Shown here one piece after another: positions 8,173 through 16,998 of a DNA stretch of 64,000 nucleotides. Numbering within the stretch: position 1 is the first letter of the stretch; each line of letters opens with the position of its first letter. Both the position numbers and the translations under genes were made by a program. Origin of the DNA: Thalassotalea_H castellviae (lineage in GTDB: Bacteria > Pseudomonadota > Gammaproteobacteria > Enterobacterales > Alteromonadaceae); assembly GCF_031846185.1 (NCBI RefSeq), contig NZ_JAVRIF010000001.1, positions 620,001 to 684,000 of the forward strand. Reading direction: 5' to 3'. The notes under the pieces are model-generated. The model saw nothing but the letters and a program-made list of their open reading frames with translations, searched no databases and was not told the origin of the DNA.

Positions 8173-10908
8173 ATGGAAACTAATCAGAAGAATTTTAAAC
8201 TCAATCGCTTGCTAACCTGTATGCTATTAAGTAGTACTATTTCTGGTGCTGCGTATGCAGCTGGACAAAATACAGCAACTACGCAAGAAAACAAACAAGG
8301 AGCTGATGAAATAGAAGTGATTGAAGTAACCGGTGGCTTTAGAGGTTCACTCAGTAGAGGCCTTTTCGAAAAGCGTAATGCAACAAATTCAAAAGACACC
8401 ATCATGAGTGAAGATGTCGGTAAAATGCCGGATCTTAACCTTGCAGAGTCGCTGCAACGAGTGCCTGGTGTTGCTATTACACGTGAAGGTGGTGAAGGAC
8501 GAAATATTACCGTACGTGGTATGGGAGCAACTTACTCACAAGTTACCTTAAATGGTATGCAAATTCCAGCTTCAACGGGTGGTTTAGATTCTTCAGGTGG
8601 TGTTAACCGAGGTCGCTCATTTGACTTTAATATGTTTGGTTCTGAATTGTTCGGCCAAATGGATATTAACAAAACCTATACGGCAAGTTTAGAAGAAGGT
8701 GGTGTTGCATCAACAGTTTCTCTTCATACTTTACGCCCATTAGAGAACCCAGGTTTTCATGCTACGGGTTCTCTTCAAAGTTCATACAACGTACAAAATG
8801 GTGATACAAATCCCCGTATTAATGGTTTTGTTAGTAACTCATTTTTAGATGACACTGTAGGTGTTTTAGTCGGTGTTAGCACCAGTGAACGTTCTGTTAA
8901 ACAAGAAGGTTTTGGTACCGTTCGTTGGACTGGGGCTCATGTTAAAAACGAACATTGGGCAGATACCAGTGCTACAACAATTAATGGTACTCCTCAGCCA
9001 CAATTAAATAATCCAGATTTTAATGCCGCTACAGATGATCCTCTAGATTCTATGTGGGTACCCCGCTTACCTAGAACTGACTCATTTAACCAAGAACAAT
9101 CTCGTGATAGTTTCTTAATTTCTCTTCAGGCTCTACCTATGGAAGATTTAGAGCTTGGTTTAAATATTTTAGATTCTAAACGCGATGCAGATGTTGAATC
9201 CTATAACTTCTTTGCACAAGTACGTAGTAAGTTTGGTTCAATAACTCCTCAGTCTGTAACCCTAGACCCTTCTGGTCGTTATATTCAAGCTGGTACCTTT
9301 TCTGGTGTAGAGCCACGTTCTGAAAGCCGTGGGCAATATGCAACAAGTGAATTCAACCAAACTGTTTTCAATGCTGACTATCAATTAAATGATACTATTG
9401 CACTTAGTTTTATGGTGGGTAAAGCAACTTCTGAGCATCATGAAGAACAATACCGTTATAACTTAACAGGTAATGCAACTACTTTTTCATATGACTTTAC
9501 GGGTAATGATAACCTTCCAACTATGGATTACGGTTATGATATTACAGATGTATCTAACTTTGCTTGGACTGGTCCACATCACCGTAGCGATACCGTTATA
9601 CGTGAAAATGAAACTGTACGTGCTGATATAGAATGGGAATTTAACGATGAAGGCTCAGTATTAAGAGCTGGTTACACTTCAAATACTCGTTCTATCGATT
9701 CAACTCATACTCGTAAAGCAGATGGTTTAACAGATCCAAACCCTGCTAGCACATCTAACACTAATAACTTAGGTTCAGTTGTTTCTGACTTTGGTGACTC
9801 AATTGGCGCGCCAAGCGGCATGTTCACTGATTGGTTAGTAGCTGACATTAATGTTGCTCGTAGTGAGTATAATGCTGGTAAGTTCTTACCTGATACACGT
9901 AGTGGAAACTATGTTGTTACAGAAGAAACTGAAGGTTTTTATATTGACGCTGATTACTTCTTAGGTCCAGTAATTATTAATGCTGGTGTTCGTTACGTAG
10001 AAACTACTGTTTCAGGTAATGCAAGTGACTTAGAAGAAACGTATGACAACACCTTACCTGCATTAAACTTAACATATAACGTGAATGAAGATATTCTTGT
10101 TCGGGCTGCATGGTCTGAAAACGTAGTTCGTCCAAACCCTCAATCACTTACTGGTGAAGTTAATGGTACGCCGATCAATGCAAGTGCTTCTGTTGCTAAC
10201 CCAGGTGTTGGTCCTGAAACCGTTACTTCATTTGATTTAAGTGCTGAATGGTACTTTGCTGATGAGTCGTATGTTGCTGTTGTTTATTTCCAAAAAGAAA
10301 TTACTGACGCGATTACAAGCAATACAGCTGCAGGTGTTACATTACCTAAAGAATACGCTGACATCATAGCTACTGATCCAATCTATAATGTTGGTAGCCC
10401 TTCTTATGACCCATCGGCTGTTGACCCATATAAAGCAAACGCTTGGGACTTAACAACTTCTACAAACTCTACTGAAACTGACGATATCGACGGTTTTGAA
10501 ATTGCAGCTCGTTACATAACTGAGATGGGTGTTGGTTTTGATGCTAACTACACTAGAATCTCTAGTGACAACATCGTTCAAGGTTTATCAGAAAATGCTT
10601 ATAACTTAGGTGTTTTCTATGAGAATGATACTTTTGGTGCCCGTTTATTTGTAAACGCTCGTGACGACTATCAAACTGGTGGTCCAAAAGATGGTAATGA
10701 AAGCCAAAATAACACAGGTCCTACTCGTGTTGACTTCGCTTCTTCGTATATCTTCAATGAAAACGTAACCTTTACTGTAGATGTTATTAATTTAACAAAT
10801 GAAGAAGAGCGTAACTTTACTACAGGACCTACAGGTGACATGAACTTAATTCGTGAGTTCAACACTACTGGTACTGAACTGGTATTAGGTGTTCGAGCTT
10901 CATTTTAA
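8173..10908 (+). CDS. TonB-dependent receptor, probably for oligogalacturonides
   Basis: This complete 911-residue outer-membrane receptor has a Sec signal peptide cut near A29 (AYA/AGQ). The plug domain occupies roughly residues 60-210 and contains MPDLNLAESLQRVPG and the ITVRGMG signature, as in the long Caulobacter-type TonB receptors. A large beta-barrel follows, ending in the terminal strand LVLGVRASF with the C-terminal aromatic residue expected for barrel assembly. It would import pectin-derived oligosaccharides with TonB-ExbBD energy. The substrate is inferred from its place between pectinase genes and from the three LacI-type operators in front of it. A strong terminator follows the gene, so it is probably a monocistronic unit. 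Confidence 0.9.
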   Translation: METNQKNFKLNRLLTCMLLSSTISGAAYAAGQNTATTQENKQGADEIEVIEVTGGFRGSLSRGLFEKRNATNSKDTIMSEDVGKMPDLNLAESLQRVPGVAITREGGEGRNITVRGMGATYSQVTLNGMQIPASTGGLDSSGGVNRGRSFDFNMFGSELFGQMDINKTYTASLEEGGVASTVSLHTLRPLENPGFHATGSLQSSYNVQNGDTNPRINGFVSNSFLDDTVGVLVGVSTSERSVKQEGFGTVRWTGAHVKNEHWADTSATTINGTPQPQLNNPDFNAATDDPLDSMWVPRLPRTDSFNQEQSRDSFLISLQALPMEDLELGLNILDSKRDADVESYNFFAQVRSKFGSITPQSVTLDPSGRYIQAGTFSGVEPRSESRGQYATSEFNQTVFNADYQLNDTIALSFMVGKATSEHHEEQYRYNLTGNATTFSYDFTGNDNLPTMDYGYDITDVSNFAWTGPHHRSDTVIRENETVRADIEWEFNDEGSVLRAGYTSNTRSIDSTHTRKADGLTDPNPASTSNTNNLGSVVSDFGDSIGAPSGMFTDWLVADINVARSEYNAGKFLPDTRSGNYVVTEETEGFYIDADYFLGPVIINAGVRYVETTVSGNASDLEETYDNTLPALNLTYNVNEDILVRAAWSENVVRPNPQSLTGEVNGTPINASASVANPGVGPETVTSFDLSAEWYFADESYVAVVYFQKEITDAITSNTAAGVTLPKEYADIIATDPIYNVGSPSYDPSAVDPYKANAWDLTTSTNSTETDDIDGFEIAARYITEMGVGFDANYTRISSDNIVQGLSENAYNLGVFYENDTFGARLFVNARDDYQTGGPKDGNESQNNTGPTRVDFASSYIFNENVTFTVDVINLTNEEERNFTTGPTGDMNLIREFNTTGTELVLGVRASF

Positions 10909-10928
10909 ATTTAGCCATATAGTTTAAT

Positions 10929-10962
10929 AAAAAGCTCGACTTTAAAACGTCGAGCTTTTTTC
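10929..10962 (+). terminator. Rho-independent terminator of the TonB-dependent receptor gene
   Basis: Stem AAAGCTCGAC (10931-10940) pairs with GTCGAGCTTT (10949-10958) around an 8-nt loop and runs into a T tract. It is flanked by A runs and could also work in the opposite direction. Confidence 0.9.
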
Positions 10963-11119
10963 TATTAAATTAACATGTTAAGTCTCGATAACACATGTAT
11001 TTACTCACCTTATATTTGAAATAAATATTTTTTAGCATTCGCTGAAATCCAAATAAGCAACGAATAAGATCAATAAAAAATAACTACAATTCAAACCCAA
11101 GCAGAAGGTTTTAACTTCT

Positions 11120-12526
11120 ATGAAAAACTTTTTATTAAAAAGCACAATATCGAATATATTGATATTAAATATATTTTTAAGCATATCGGTTCATGCCAAT
11201 AATGATATATCCAAAAATATCCAAAAAAGTGCTTCAAAAAATGATTGGGCAATGATGGATAACATAATAGCCAATATTCAACTACCCAACATTAAATCAC
11301 AAGCCTTTACTATTTCAGATTTTGGCGCAACTCCTGGTGGTGAAAAAGATGCAAGATCAGCCATATTGGCAACCATTGCATATGCCGTAAAACAAGGTGG
11401 CGGAAAAGTCGTTATTCCCCAAGGTGTTTGGTTAACTAACGGCCCTATTGTTTTACAATCCGGTATTAATTTACACCTTGCGAAAGGAGCTACCTTATTA
11501 TTTAGTGCCAATGCTGAAGACTATTTACCTGTGGTGAAGAAACGCTGGGAAGGCACAGAAATGTTCGGTTATTCACCGATGATTTATGCAAATAATGTTG
11601 AAGATGTCGCGATCACCGGTAAAGGTGTGATTGACGGCAATACCAATAGTGACTTTCATACATGGTACAAAAAACAACAGCCAGATATGCTCGCTTTAAG
11701 AACCATGGGAATAAAAGGCGTACCGGTAGAAAACAGACAATTTGGCAAAGGTCATTTTTTACGTCCAGAATTAATACAACTTTTTGGTGCTAAACGTGTG
11801 TTACTTGAAGGTTATACTGCTAAAAATTCACCTTTTTGGGTTAATCATTTAGTGTATACAGATCATGCAACTGTGCGCGATATTCGTGTAGATAGCCATA
11901 GAGGTAACAACGACGGAATAGATATTGAGTCAAGTACTTATGTATTAGTAGAGAATAGCCATTTTCGAACAGGTGATGATGCAGTTGTGGTTAAGTCTGG
12001 GCGAGATAAAGATGGTCGCGATATCGCTAAACCCAGTAAATACATTGTAGTGAGAAATAATGACATGGGTGGCGAAGATGGTATTGCACTTGGCAGTGAA
12101 ATGTCTGGCGGGATCAGTCATGTATATTTTACCGATAATATATTGAGAAATGGCAAAGCAGCCATTCGTTTTAAAGGTTCACTTGATAGAGGTGGCTTGG
12201 TAGAACACATTAGAGTTCGCAATATGACGATTGCTGAATTTGACGATATTTTTTGGTTTCAATTAAACTACCCCGGTGTTATCGAAGGTGGGCACCCTTC
12301 TATTTACCGTGATATTGTTTTTGAAAATATTACAGTAGAAAAAGCCAAACGAATCGTCTTTGAAGCGCATGCCTATAAAGACTTTCCTATTGAAGATATC
12401 ATTTTAAAAGACGTTACAATAAAAGAAGCAAAGCAAACCTTTATATTGGATCATGTAAAAAATTTAGTATTTGATAATGTGTCAATTAATAATAAAGTAA
12501 TCAATAAAACGTATAATCAACATTAA
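11120..12526 (+). CDS. GH28-family protein (polygalacturonase-like) lacking the conserved catalytic-site histidine
   Basis: The 468-residue protein has a Sec signal peptide (hydrophobic stretch about 12-24, likely cut near HA/N at 26). It has the GH28 beta-helix pattern: GVIDGN, SPFWVNHL, NNDGIDIES (D265, D268) and GDDAVVVKSG (D286, D287). GH28 enzymes hydrolyse alpha-1,4-galacturonosyl bonds using this aspartate triad. The next family motif, normally GHG, reads GED here with Glu319 in the histidine position, and the RIK motif reads RFK. The neighbouring GH28 protein at 13850 keeps both motifs. Activity may therefore be altered, for example on unsaturated or rhamnogalacturonan substrates. No operator is visible upstream, although a terminator separates it from the receptor gene. 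Confidence 0.88.
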   Translation: MKNFLLKSTISNILILNIFLSISVHANNDISKNIQKSASKNDWAMMDNIIANIQLPNIKSQAFTISDFGATPGGEKDARSAILATIAYAVKQGGGKVVIPQGVWLTNGPIVLQSGINLHLAKGATLLFSANAEDYLPVVKKRWEGTEMFGYSPMIYANNVEDVAITGKGVIDGNTNSDFHTWYKKQQPDMLALRTMGIKGVPVENRQFGKGHFLRPELIQLFGAKRVLLEGYTAKNSPFWVNHLVYTDHATVRDIRVDSHRGNNDGIDIESSTYVLVENSHFRTGDDAVVVKSGRDKDGRDIAKPSKYIVVRNNDMGGEDGIALGSEMSGGISHVYFTDNILRNGKAAIRFKGSLDRGGLVEHIRVRNMTIAEFDDIFWFQLNYPGVIEGGHPSIYRDIVFENITVEKAKRIVFEAHAYKDFPIEDIILKDVTIKEAKQTFILDHVKNLVFDNVSINNKVINKTYNQH

Positions 12527-12633
12527 CTTTTAGTCCATTTAAAACAATATCTGATGGGTTTCAAATTTGAGTACTATTAATACCAATTTGAACCCATTGG
12601 CTCACCAATCACTCCTATTAGATATCAAATAAA

Positions 12634-13605
12634 ATGACCTCATCTGATAATATTTTTTCCCTTTTAGATATAGCTTTTAGTGTCACCTCGCCAATTTTTA
12701 TTATTATTTCCCTTGGTGCATGGCTTAATCACATTAAATTTATCAATGAAGAATTCATTCGTATAGCTTCAAAAATCATATTTAATATTGGCTTACCGAT
12801 CATGTTATTTACCAACACAGCAAGTCATGACTTTAATAAGCTAATCAACCTTACTCATTTAGCGATTATTTTAGCTACAACCATAATCGTATTTATTGTT
12901 AGTCAACTTACCGCGAGCCAATTTATTGAAAATAAACGCGACAAAGGTGTTTTTGTTCAAGGTGCTTTTAGAGGTAACTTAATCATTCTAGGGTTAGCGT
13001 TCTGCTCAAGTGCATATGGCGAAAAAGGCATTGCTATTGCCACCCTCCCTATGGCGATTATTATTATTGTCTACAATTTATTATCAATTTATACCCTCAA
13101 TGCAAGTTTACTCACGCAAAGTTTTTCATTGAAGAAAAGTATCGATGACATTATTAAAAACCCGTTAATAATTGGCATAGTGGCGGGCTTATTAGTGAAT
13201 TCTACTAAGCTACCAATACCTAATGTAATAATGAAAAGTAGTCATTATTTATCACAAATGACCTTACCTTTGGCCTTGTTAGCCATTGGAGGTTCACTCA
13301 ACTTTTTACAAATGAAGGAAAACCTAAAACCAGCAATAGCAGCGAGTGTCTTTAAAATTGTTTTAAGTCCAATTATTATGATTACTTTACTACTGCTATT
13401 TCCAATAGAAAAAACAGCTGCTGGTGTTTTATTCTTTTTAGCCGCCTCTCCTACCGCAACCGCAAGTTTTATTATGGTGAAAGCCATGAATGGTAATAGC
13501 GATTTAGCAGCAAAAATTATTATTCTCTCTACATTCGTTTCAATCATCACGGTAACATTTGGCTTTGCCATGCTCGTTGCTTTAAATTTAATCGCGTTAA
13601 ACTAA
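12634..13605 (+). CDS. AEC (auxin efflux carrier) family transporter
   Basis: The 323-residue integral membrane protein has about ten hydrophobic segments, beginning FSVTSPIFIIISLGAWL. It shows the two-fold repeated arrangement of AEC-family permeases, with the conserved NxGLPxMLF-like stretch near residue 55 and LPLALLAIGGSL near 210. AEC members export or exchange small organic anions such as malonate. Here it lies between two GH28 genes, so a role in moving uronate or a by-product such as acetate or methanol-derived anions is possible, but nothing in the sequence fixes the substrate. The start ATG has only a weak RBS. It follows the GH28 gene at 11120 after 107 bp and may share its transcript. 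Confidence 0.8.
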   Translation: MTSSDNIFSLLDIAFSVTSPIFIIISLGAWLNHIKFINEEFIRIASKIIFNIGLPIMLFTNTASHDFNKLINLTHLAIILATTIIVFIVSQLTASQFIENKRDKGVFVQGAFRGNLIILGLAFCSSAYGEKGIAIATLPMAIIIIVYNLLSIYTLNASLLTQSFSLKKSIDDIIKNPLIIGIVAGLLVNSTKLPIPNVIMKSSHYLSQMTLPLALLAIGGSLNFLQMKENLKPAIAASVFKIVLSPIIMITLLLLFPIEKTAAGVLFFLAASPTATASFIMVKAMNGNSDLAAKIIILSTFVSIITVTFGFAMLVALNLIALN

Positions 13606-13704
13606 TTGATTATTTTATTAACGTTTACGATTGATGAACGATAGAAAAGTACTATTAATAACGACTATTTTATCAAAGATACCGAATAATCAATTATAAA
13701 CAAA

Positions 13705-13730
13705 AACAATTGCCACCGGTGGCAATTGTT
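13705..13730. promoter_or_regulatory. LacI-family operator, pectin regulon site 4 (26-bp perfect palindrome)
   Basis: The core TGCCACCGGTGGCA at 13711-13724 is extended by six further perfectly paired bases on each side, giving a 26-bp palindrome. It is the best match to the operator consensus in the window and lies 119 bp upstream of the GH28 gene at 13850. Confidence 0.85.
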
Positions 13731-13849
13731 GGTAAAGTTTAACCAAAGAATTAAAAAACTAAACTTATACCTCAGCTAATAAAGTTATTTATCTATTAGC
13801 TAAATTTCATTGTATGAGTTAAACCAGCTTTAAAAAGAGATTCGTTTAA

Positions 13850-15298
13850 ATGGATAATAATAGAAGATTTGTACTGAAAACATTAGCGTCGAGCTCTGTG
13901 GCTTTGGCTGGATTGTCAGCATGCACAAACAACCCCCTAACCGACATACTTGTTACTGATACCCCACCGGTAGATGATTGGTTACAAGCACAAAAAATTC
14001 GCGCTGCTATTATTGTTCCTCAATTTGCTAATCAATTATTCAATATCGAAGAGTTCGGTGCTATAAATGATGGCACTTTCGACTGTACCTCAGCAATTAA
14101 TCAAGCCATTCAAGCTTGTCATCAAGCAGGTGGAGGAAAGGTGTTAATTCCTGATGGAAAGTTTTTTACCGGCGCTATTCACCTACTTTCAAACGTAAAC
14201 TTACATCTTTCTGATAAAGCGACACTCAGCTTTAGTACCGAGCCACGTCATTATTTACCTGCGGTATTTACACGATGGGAAGGTTTAGAAATGATGGGTT
14301 ATTCCCCGTTAATTTATGCTTATAAACAAAAAAATATCGCTATCACAGGTAAAGGTACATTAGAAGGTAATGCCGACAACCAAACGTGGTGGCCTTGGAA
14401 AGGGCCGCATAAAGAGGCACATTGGCAAATGATTGCTGGAGAAGATCAAAAACCAGCGCGCATGAAACTGATGCAAGATGCTGAAGATCATGTACCAGTC
14501 CAAGACAGAAATTACAGTGAAGGTGCCTTTTTAAGACCTCCGTTTATACAACCTTATTTATGTGAAAATGTTTTGGTAGAAGGCGTCACCATTAAAAATT
14601 CGCCATTTTGGTTATTAAACCCGGTACTTTGTAAACACGTTAGAGTCACTGGTGTCACTTTTTTAAGTCATGGACCAAATTCAGATGGCTTTGATCCTGA
14701 AAGCTGTGATCACGTGTATATTGATGATTGTTTATTTGATACCGGTGATGATTGTATTGCGATTAAATCAGGGCGTAATGCAGATGGTCGACGCGTAGCA
14801 ACCCCTTGTCAAAATATTGTGATTGAAAACTGTCATATGAAAGAAGGTCATGGCGGCGTTGTTATTGGCAGCGAGATATCTGGCGGTGTTAATAATGTCT
14901 TTGTGCAAAACTGTACTATGGATAGTCCTTATTTAGAAAGAGCTATACGTATTAAAACCAACTCTGTACGTGGCGGCCTTATCGAGCATATAAGGATAAG
15001 AAATATCAACGTTGGTACAGTAAAAAATGCCATTGTAGTGAACTTTTTCTACGAAGAAGGTGATGCTGGAAAATTTGATCCTACCGTGCGTGATATTAAA
15101 ATTGAAAAACTGCAATGTAAAAATGTATTAGATAAAGCGCTATTTTTACGAGGGTTCGAACGTGCTCCTATGTACGATATCCATTTAATCGATTGCAAAT
15201 TTGACACTGTGGCAAAACCTTCAATTGTCGAACATGTTAAAAACTTTACCCTCACAGACGTATTTATTAACGGTAAAGAAATATCGAACAACGCATAA
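13850..15298 (+). CDS. GH28 polygalacturonase, Tat-type lipoprotein
   Basis: The 482-residue protein begins with a twin-arginine motif (NRRFVLK, R5-R6) followed by a hydrophobic stretch and a lipobox ending at Cys25 (LSAC), suggesting Tat export and lipid anchoring. All GH28 signature motifs are present: a SDGFDPES region with the first aspartates, GDDCIAIKSG with the aspartate pair, GHGG with the histidine, and RIK. It should hydrolyse galacturonosyl linkages of homogalacturonan oligomers, probably in the periplasm or on the outer membrane, releasing galacturonate for UxaC. A perfect LacI operator precedes it and a probable terminator follows it. It is paralogous to the gene at 11120 but has the canonical active site. 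Confidence 0.92.
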   Translation: MDNNRRFVLKTLASSSVALAGLSACTNNPLTDILVTDTPPVDDWLQAQKIRAAIIVPQFANQLFNIEEFGAINDGTFDCTSAINQAIQACHQAGGGKVLIPDGKFFTGAIHLLSNVNLHLSDKATLSFSTEPRHYLPAVFTRWEGLEMMGYSPLIYAYKQKNIAITGKGTLEGNADNQTWWPWKGPHKEAHWQMIAGEDQKPARMKLMQDAEDHVPVQDRNYSEGAFLRPPFIQPYLCENVLVEGVTIKNSPFWLLNPVLCKHVRVTGVTFLSHGPNSDGFDPESCDHVYIDDCLFDTGDDCIAIKSGRNADGRRVATPCQNIVIENCHMKEGHGGVVIGSEISGGVNNVFVQNCTMDSPYLERAIRIKTNSVRGGLIEHIRIRNINVGTVKNAIVVNFFYEEGDAGKFDPTVRDIKIEKLQCKNVLDKALFLRGFERAPMYDIHLIDCKFDTVAKPSIVEHVKNFTLTDVFINGKEISNNA

Positions 15299-15318
15299 AG
15301 CGCTAAATTAACACTAAG

Positions 15319-15364
15319 TTAACGCTCCGTTTATCAACATTTTCAAGCGTTAATTTTATTTTTA
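15319..15364 (+). terminator. Probable terminator after the GH28 gene
   Basis: TTAACGCT (15319-15326) pairs with AGCGTTAA (15346-15353) across a 19-nt loop, followed by TTTTATTTTT. The short stem and large loop make it weaker than others in this window. Confidence 0.5.
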
Positions 15365-15366
15365 AA

Positions 15367-15380
15367 TGCTACCGGTAGTA
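15367..15380. promoter_or_regulatory. LacI-family operator, pectin regulon site 5
   Basis: TGCTACCGGTAGTA is a palindromic variant of the TGCCACCGGTGGCA consensus and lies 62 bp upstream of the uxaC start codon. Confidence 0.72.
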
Positions 15381-15442
15381 ATAGTTTGAGTAGCATTTAG
15401 TTTAAACAAGTAATATATGAATAAAGGTTTAAGGAATTTTAC

Positions 15443-16888
15443 ATGTCTAACGATTCAACTCTATTAGCACTTCACCCTGATAGATTATTTTCAAGCGATG
15501 CAGCAGTGATCAAAATTGCACGTGAACTCTATGAATCAATTAAAGATTTACCCATTATTAGTCCACACGGCCATACCGACCCACGTTGGTTTAATGAAAA
15601 TGAAAATTTTGGTAATGCCACTGAATTATTTCTAAAACCCGACCATTACGTATTTAGAATGCTATATAGCCAAGGGATTAAATTAACCGATTTAGGTATT
15701 CCTCAACATGGTGAACAAGGCGATTTAGCCTCGTCAAAAGCGGCAGACCCCACTAAAGCGTGGCAATTATTTGCTGATAATTATCATCTATTTGCAGGTA
15801 CACCTTCTGGCTATTGGTTAGATTCGGTATTTTGTGATGTTTTTGGTTTCACTGAAAAGCTTTGTAGCGATAACGCTCAACAATATTATCAAGAAATTAC
15901 CGCGCAACTTGCTACGCCAGAGTTTAAACCTCATGCACTGATGGATCGCTTTAATATTGAGTTTATTGCAACAACAGAAGGCGCATTAGATGATTTAAAG
16001 CATCATAGAGCAATAAAAGACACACCAATGGCAAAACGTGTCGTGACCAGTTTTCGCCCTGATGATGTGGTTGATGCTAGCCGTGAAGACTTTATCGACA
16101 ATGTGAAAAAGCTAGGTGAAATCACGGGAAAAGACACAAAGACTTGGCAAGGTTACCTTGAGGCTATCAGAGTAAGACGCGCTTATTTTATTACCGAGGG
16201 ACGTGCAACCGCTACAGATCATGGTCACCCTACGGCATTAACGGCAGATTTGTCATTAGCTGATTGTGAAAGCTTATTCGCCAAATGTTTATCAGGTCAA
16301 TCAAACGAAGACGAACAAGAGCTATTTCGCGGCCAGTTACTGACAGAGCTAGCGGGTATGAGTATTGAAGATGGCTTAGTAATGCAAATTCACCCGGGTG
16401 CTCATCGAAATCATAATCAACCTATTTTTGATTTCTATGGTCGAGATAAAGGTTGTGATATTCCAAGTCAAACAGAATATGTAAACGCCTTAAAACCATT
16501 ACTGAGTAAATATGGAAATCATCCTGACTTAAATATCATTTTATTTACACTAGATGAAACCACTTATAGCCGCGAGTTAGCACCATTAGCGGGTCATTAC
16601 CCCAGTTTAAAACTAGGGCCTGCTTGGTGGTTTCATGACAGTCCTGCAGGAATGCTAAGGTTTAGACAACAAACCACTGAAACCGCTGGCTTTTATAATA
16701 CCGTTGGTTTTAATGATGATACTCGCGCATTTTTATCCATTCCTGCGCGCCATGATGTTGCCCGTCGAGTTGATTGTCGATATTTAGCTGAGCTGGTTAC
16801 TAATCATCAAATTGATATAAAAACAGCTCATGAATTAGCGTATCAATTAACTTATGGCTTAGTAAAAAAAGCCTATAAGTTAGCGTAA
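15443..16888 (+). CDS. uxaC: Uronate (glucuronate/galacturonate) isomerase
   Basis: The 481-residue cytoplasmic protein matches the uronate isomerase family of the amidohydrolase superfamily. It has the metal-binding HxH motif in SPHGHTDPRWF (H42, H44), a second motif region MQIHPGAHRNHN, and the family-typical GPAWWFHDSP. The reaction converts D-galacturonate to D-tagaturonate, and D-glucuronate to D-fructuronate. It feeds the uxaB-uxaA branch encoded at 25653-28601. A LacI-type operator lies 62 bp upstream, and the RBS AAGGAAT precedes the ATG. The GH105 lipoprotein gene follows 110 bp downstream on the same strand and may be co-transcribed. Confidence 0.95.
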   Translation: MSNDSTLLALHPDRLFSSDAAVIKIARELYESIKDLPIISPHGHTDPRWFNENENFGNATELFLKPDHYVFRMLYSQGIKLTDLGIPQHGEQGDLASSKAADPTKAWQLFADNYHLFAGTPSGYWLDSVFCDVFGFTEKLCSDNAQQYYQEITAQLATPEFKPHALMDRFNIEFIATTEGALDDLKHHRAIKDTPMAKRVVTSFRPDDVVDASREDFIDNVKKLGEITGKDTKTWQGYLEAIRVRRAYFITEGRATATDHGHPTALTADLSLADCESLFAKCLSGQSNEDEQELFRGQLLTELAGMSIEDGLVMQIHPGAHRNHNQPIFDFYGRDKGCDIPSQTEYVNALKPLLSKYGNHPDLNIILFTLDETTYSRELAPLAGHYPSLKLGPAWWFHDSPAGMLRFRQQTTETAGFYNTVGFNDDTRAFLSIPARHDVARRVDCRYLAELVTNHQIDIKTAHELAYQLTYGLVKKAYKLA

Positions 16889-16998
16889 TAAAATTCAAGC
16901 GCAAGAAGATTCAAGCGATAAACGTAGAACAAAGTAAAAATAAAAGTGTAATTATTAGCAAGCTTTGTACTACTTTAAAAGTCACTCTGGGGGAAATA

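Noticed and set aside
13972..13985. Pectin-operator-like sequence CCCCACCGGTAGAT in the GH28 gene at 13850
   Set aside because: Only about 10 of 14 positions match, it lies inside the coding region, and a perfect site already exists upstream.
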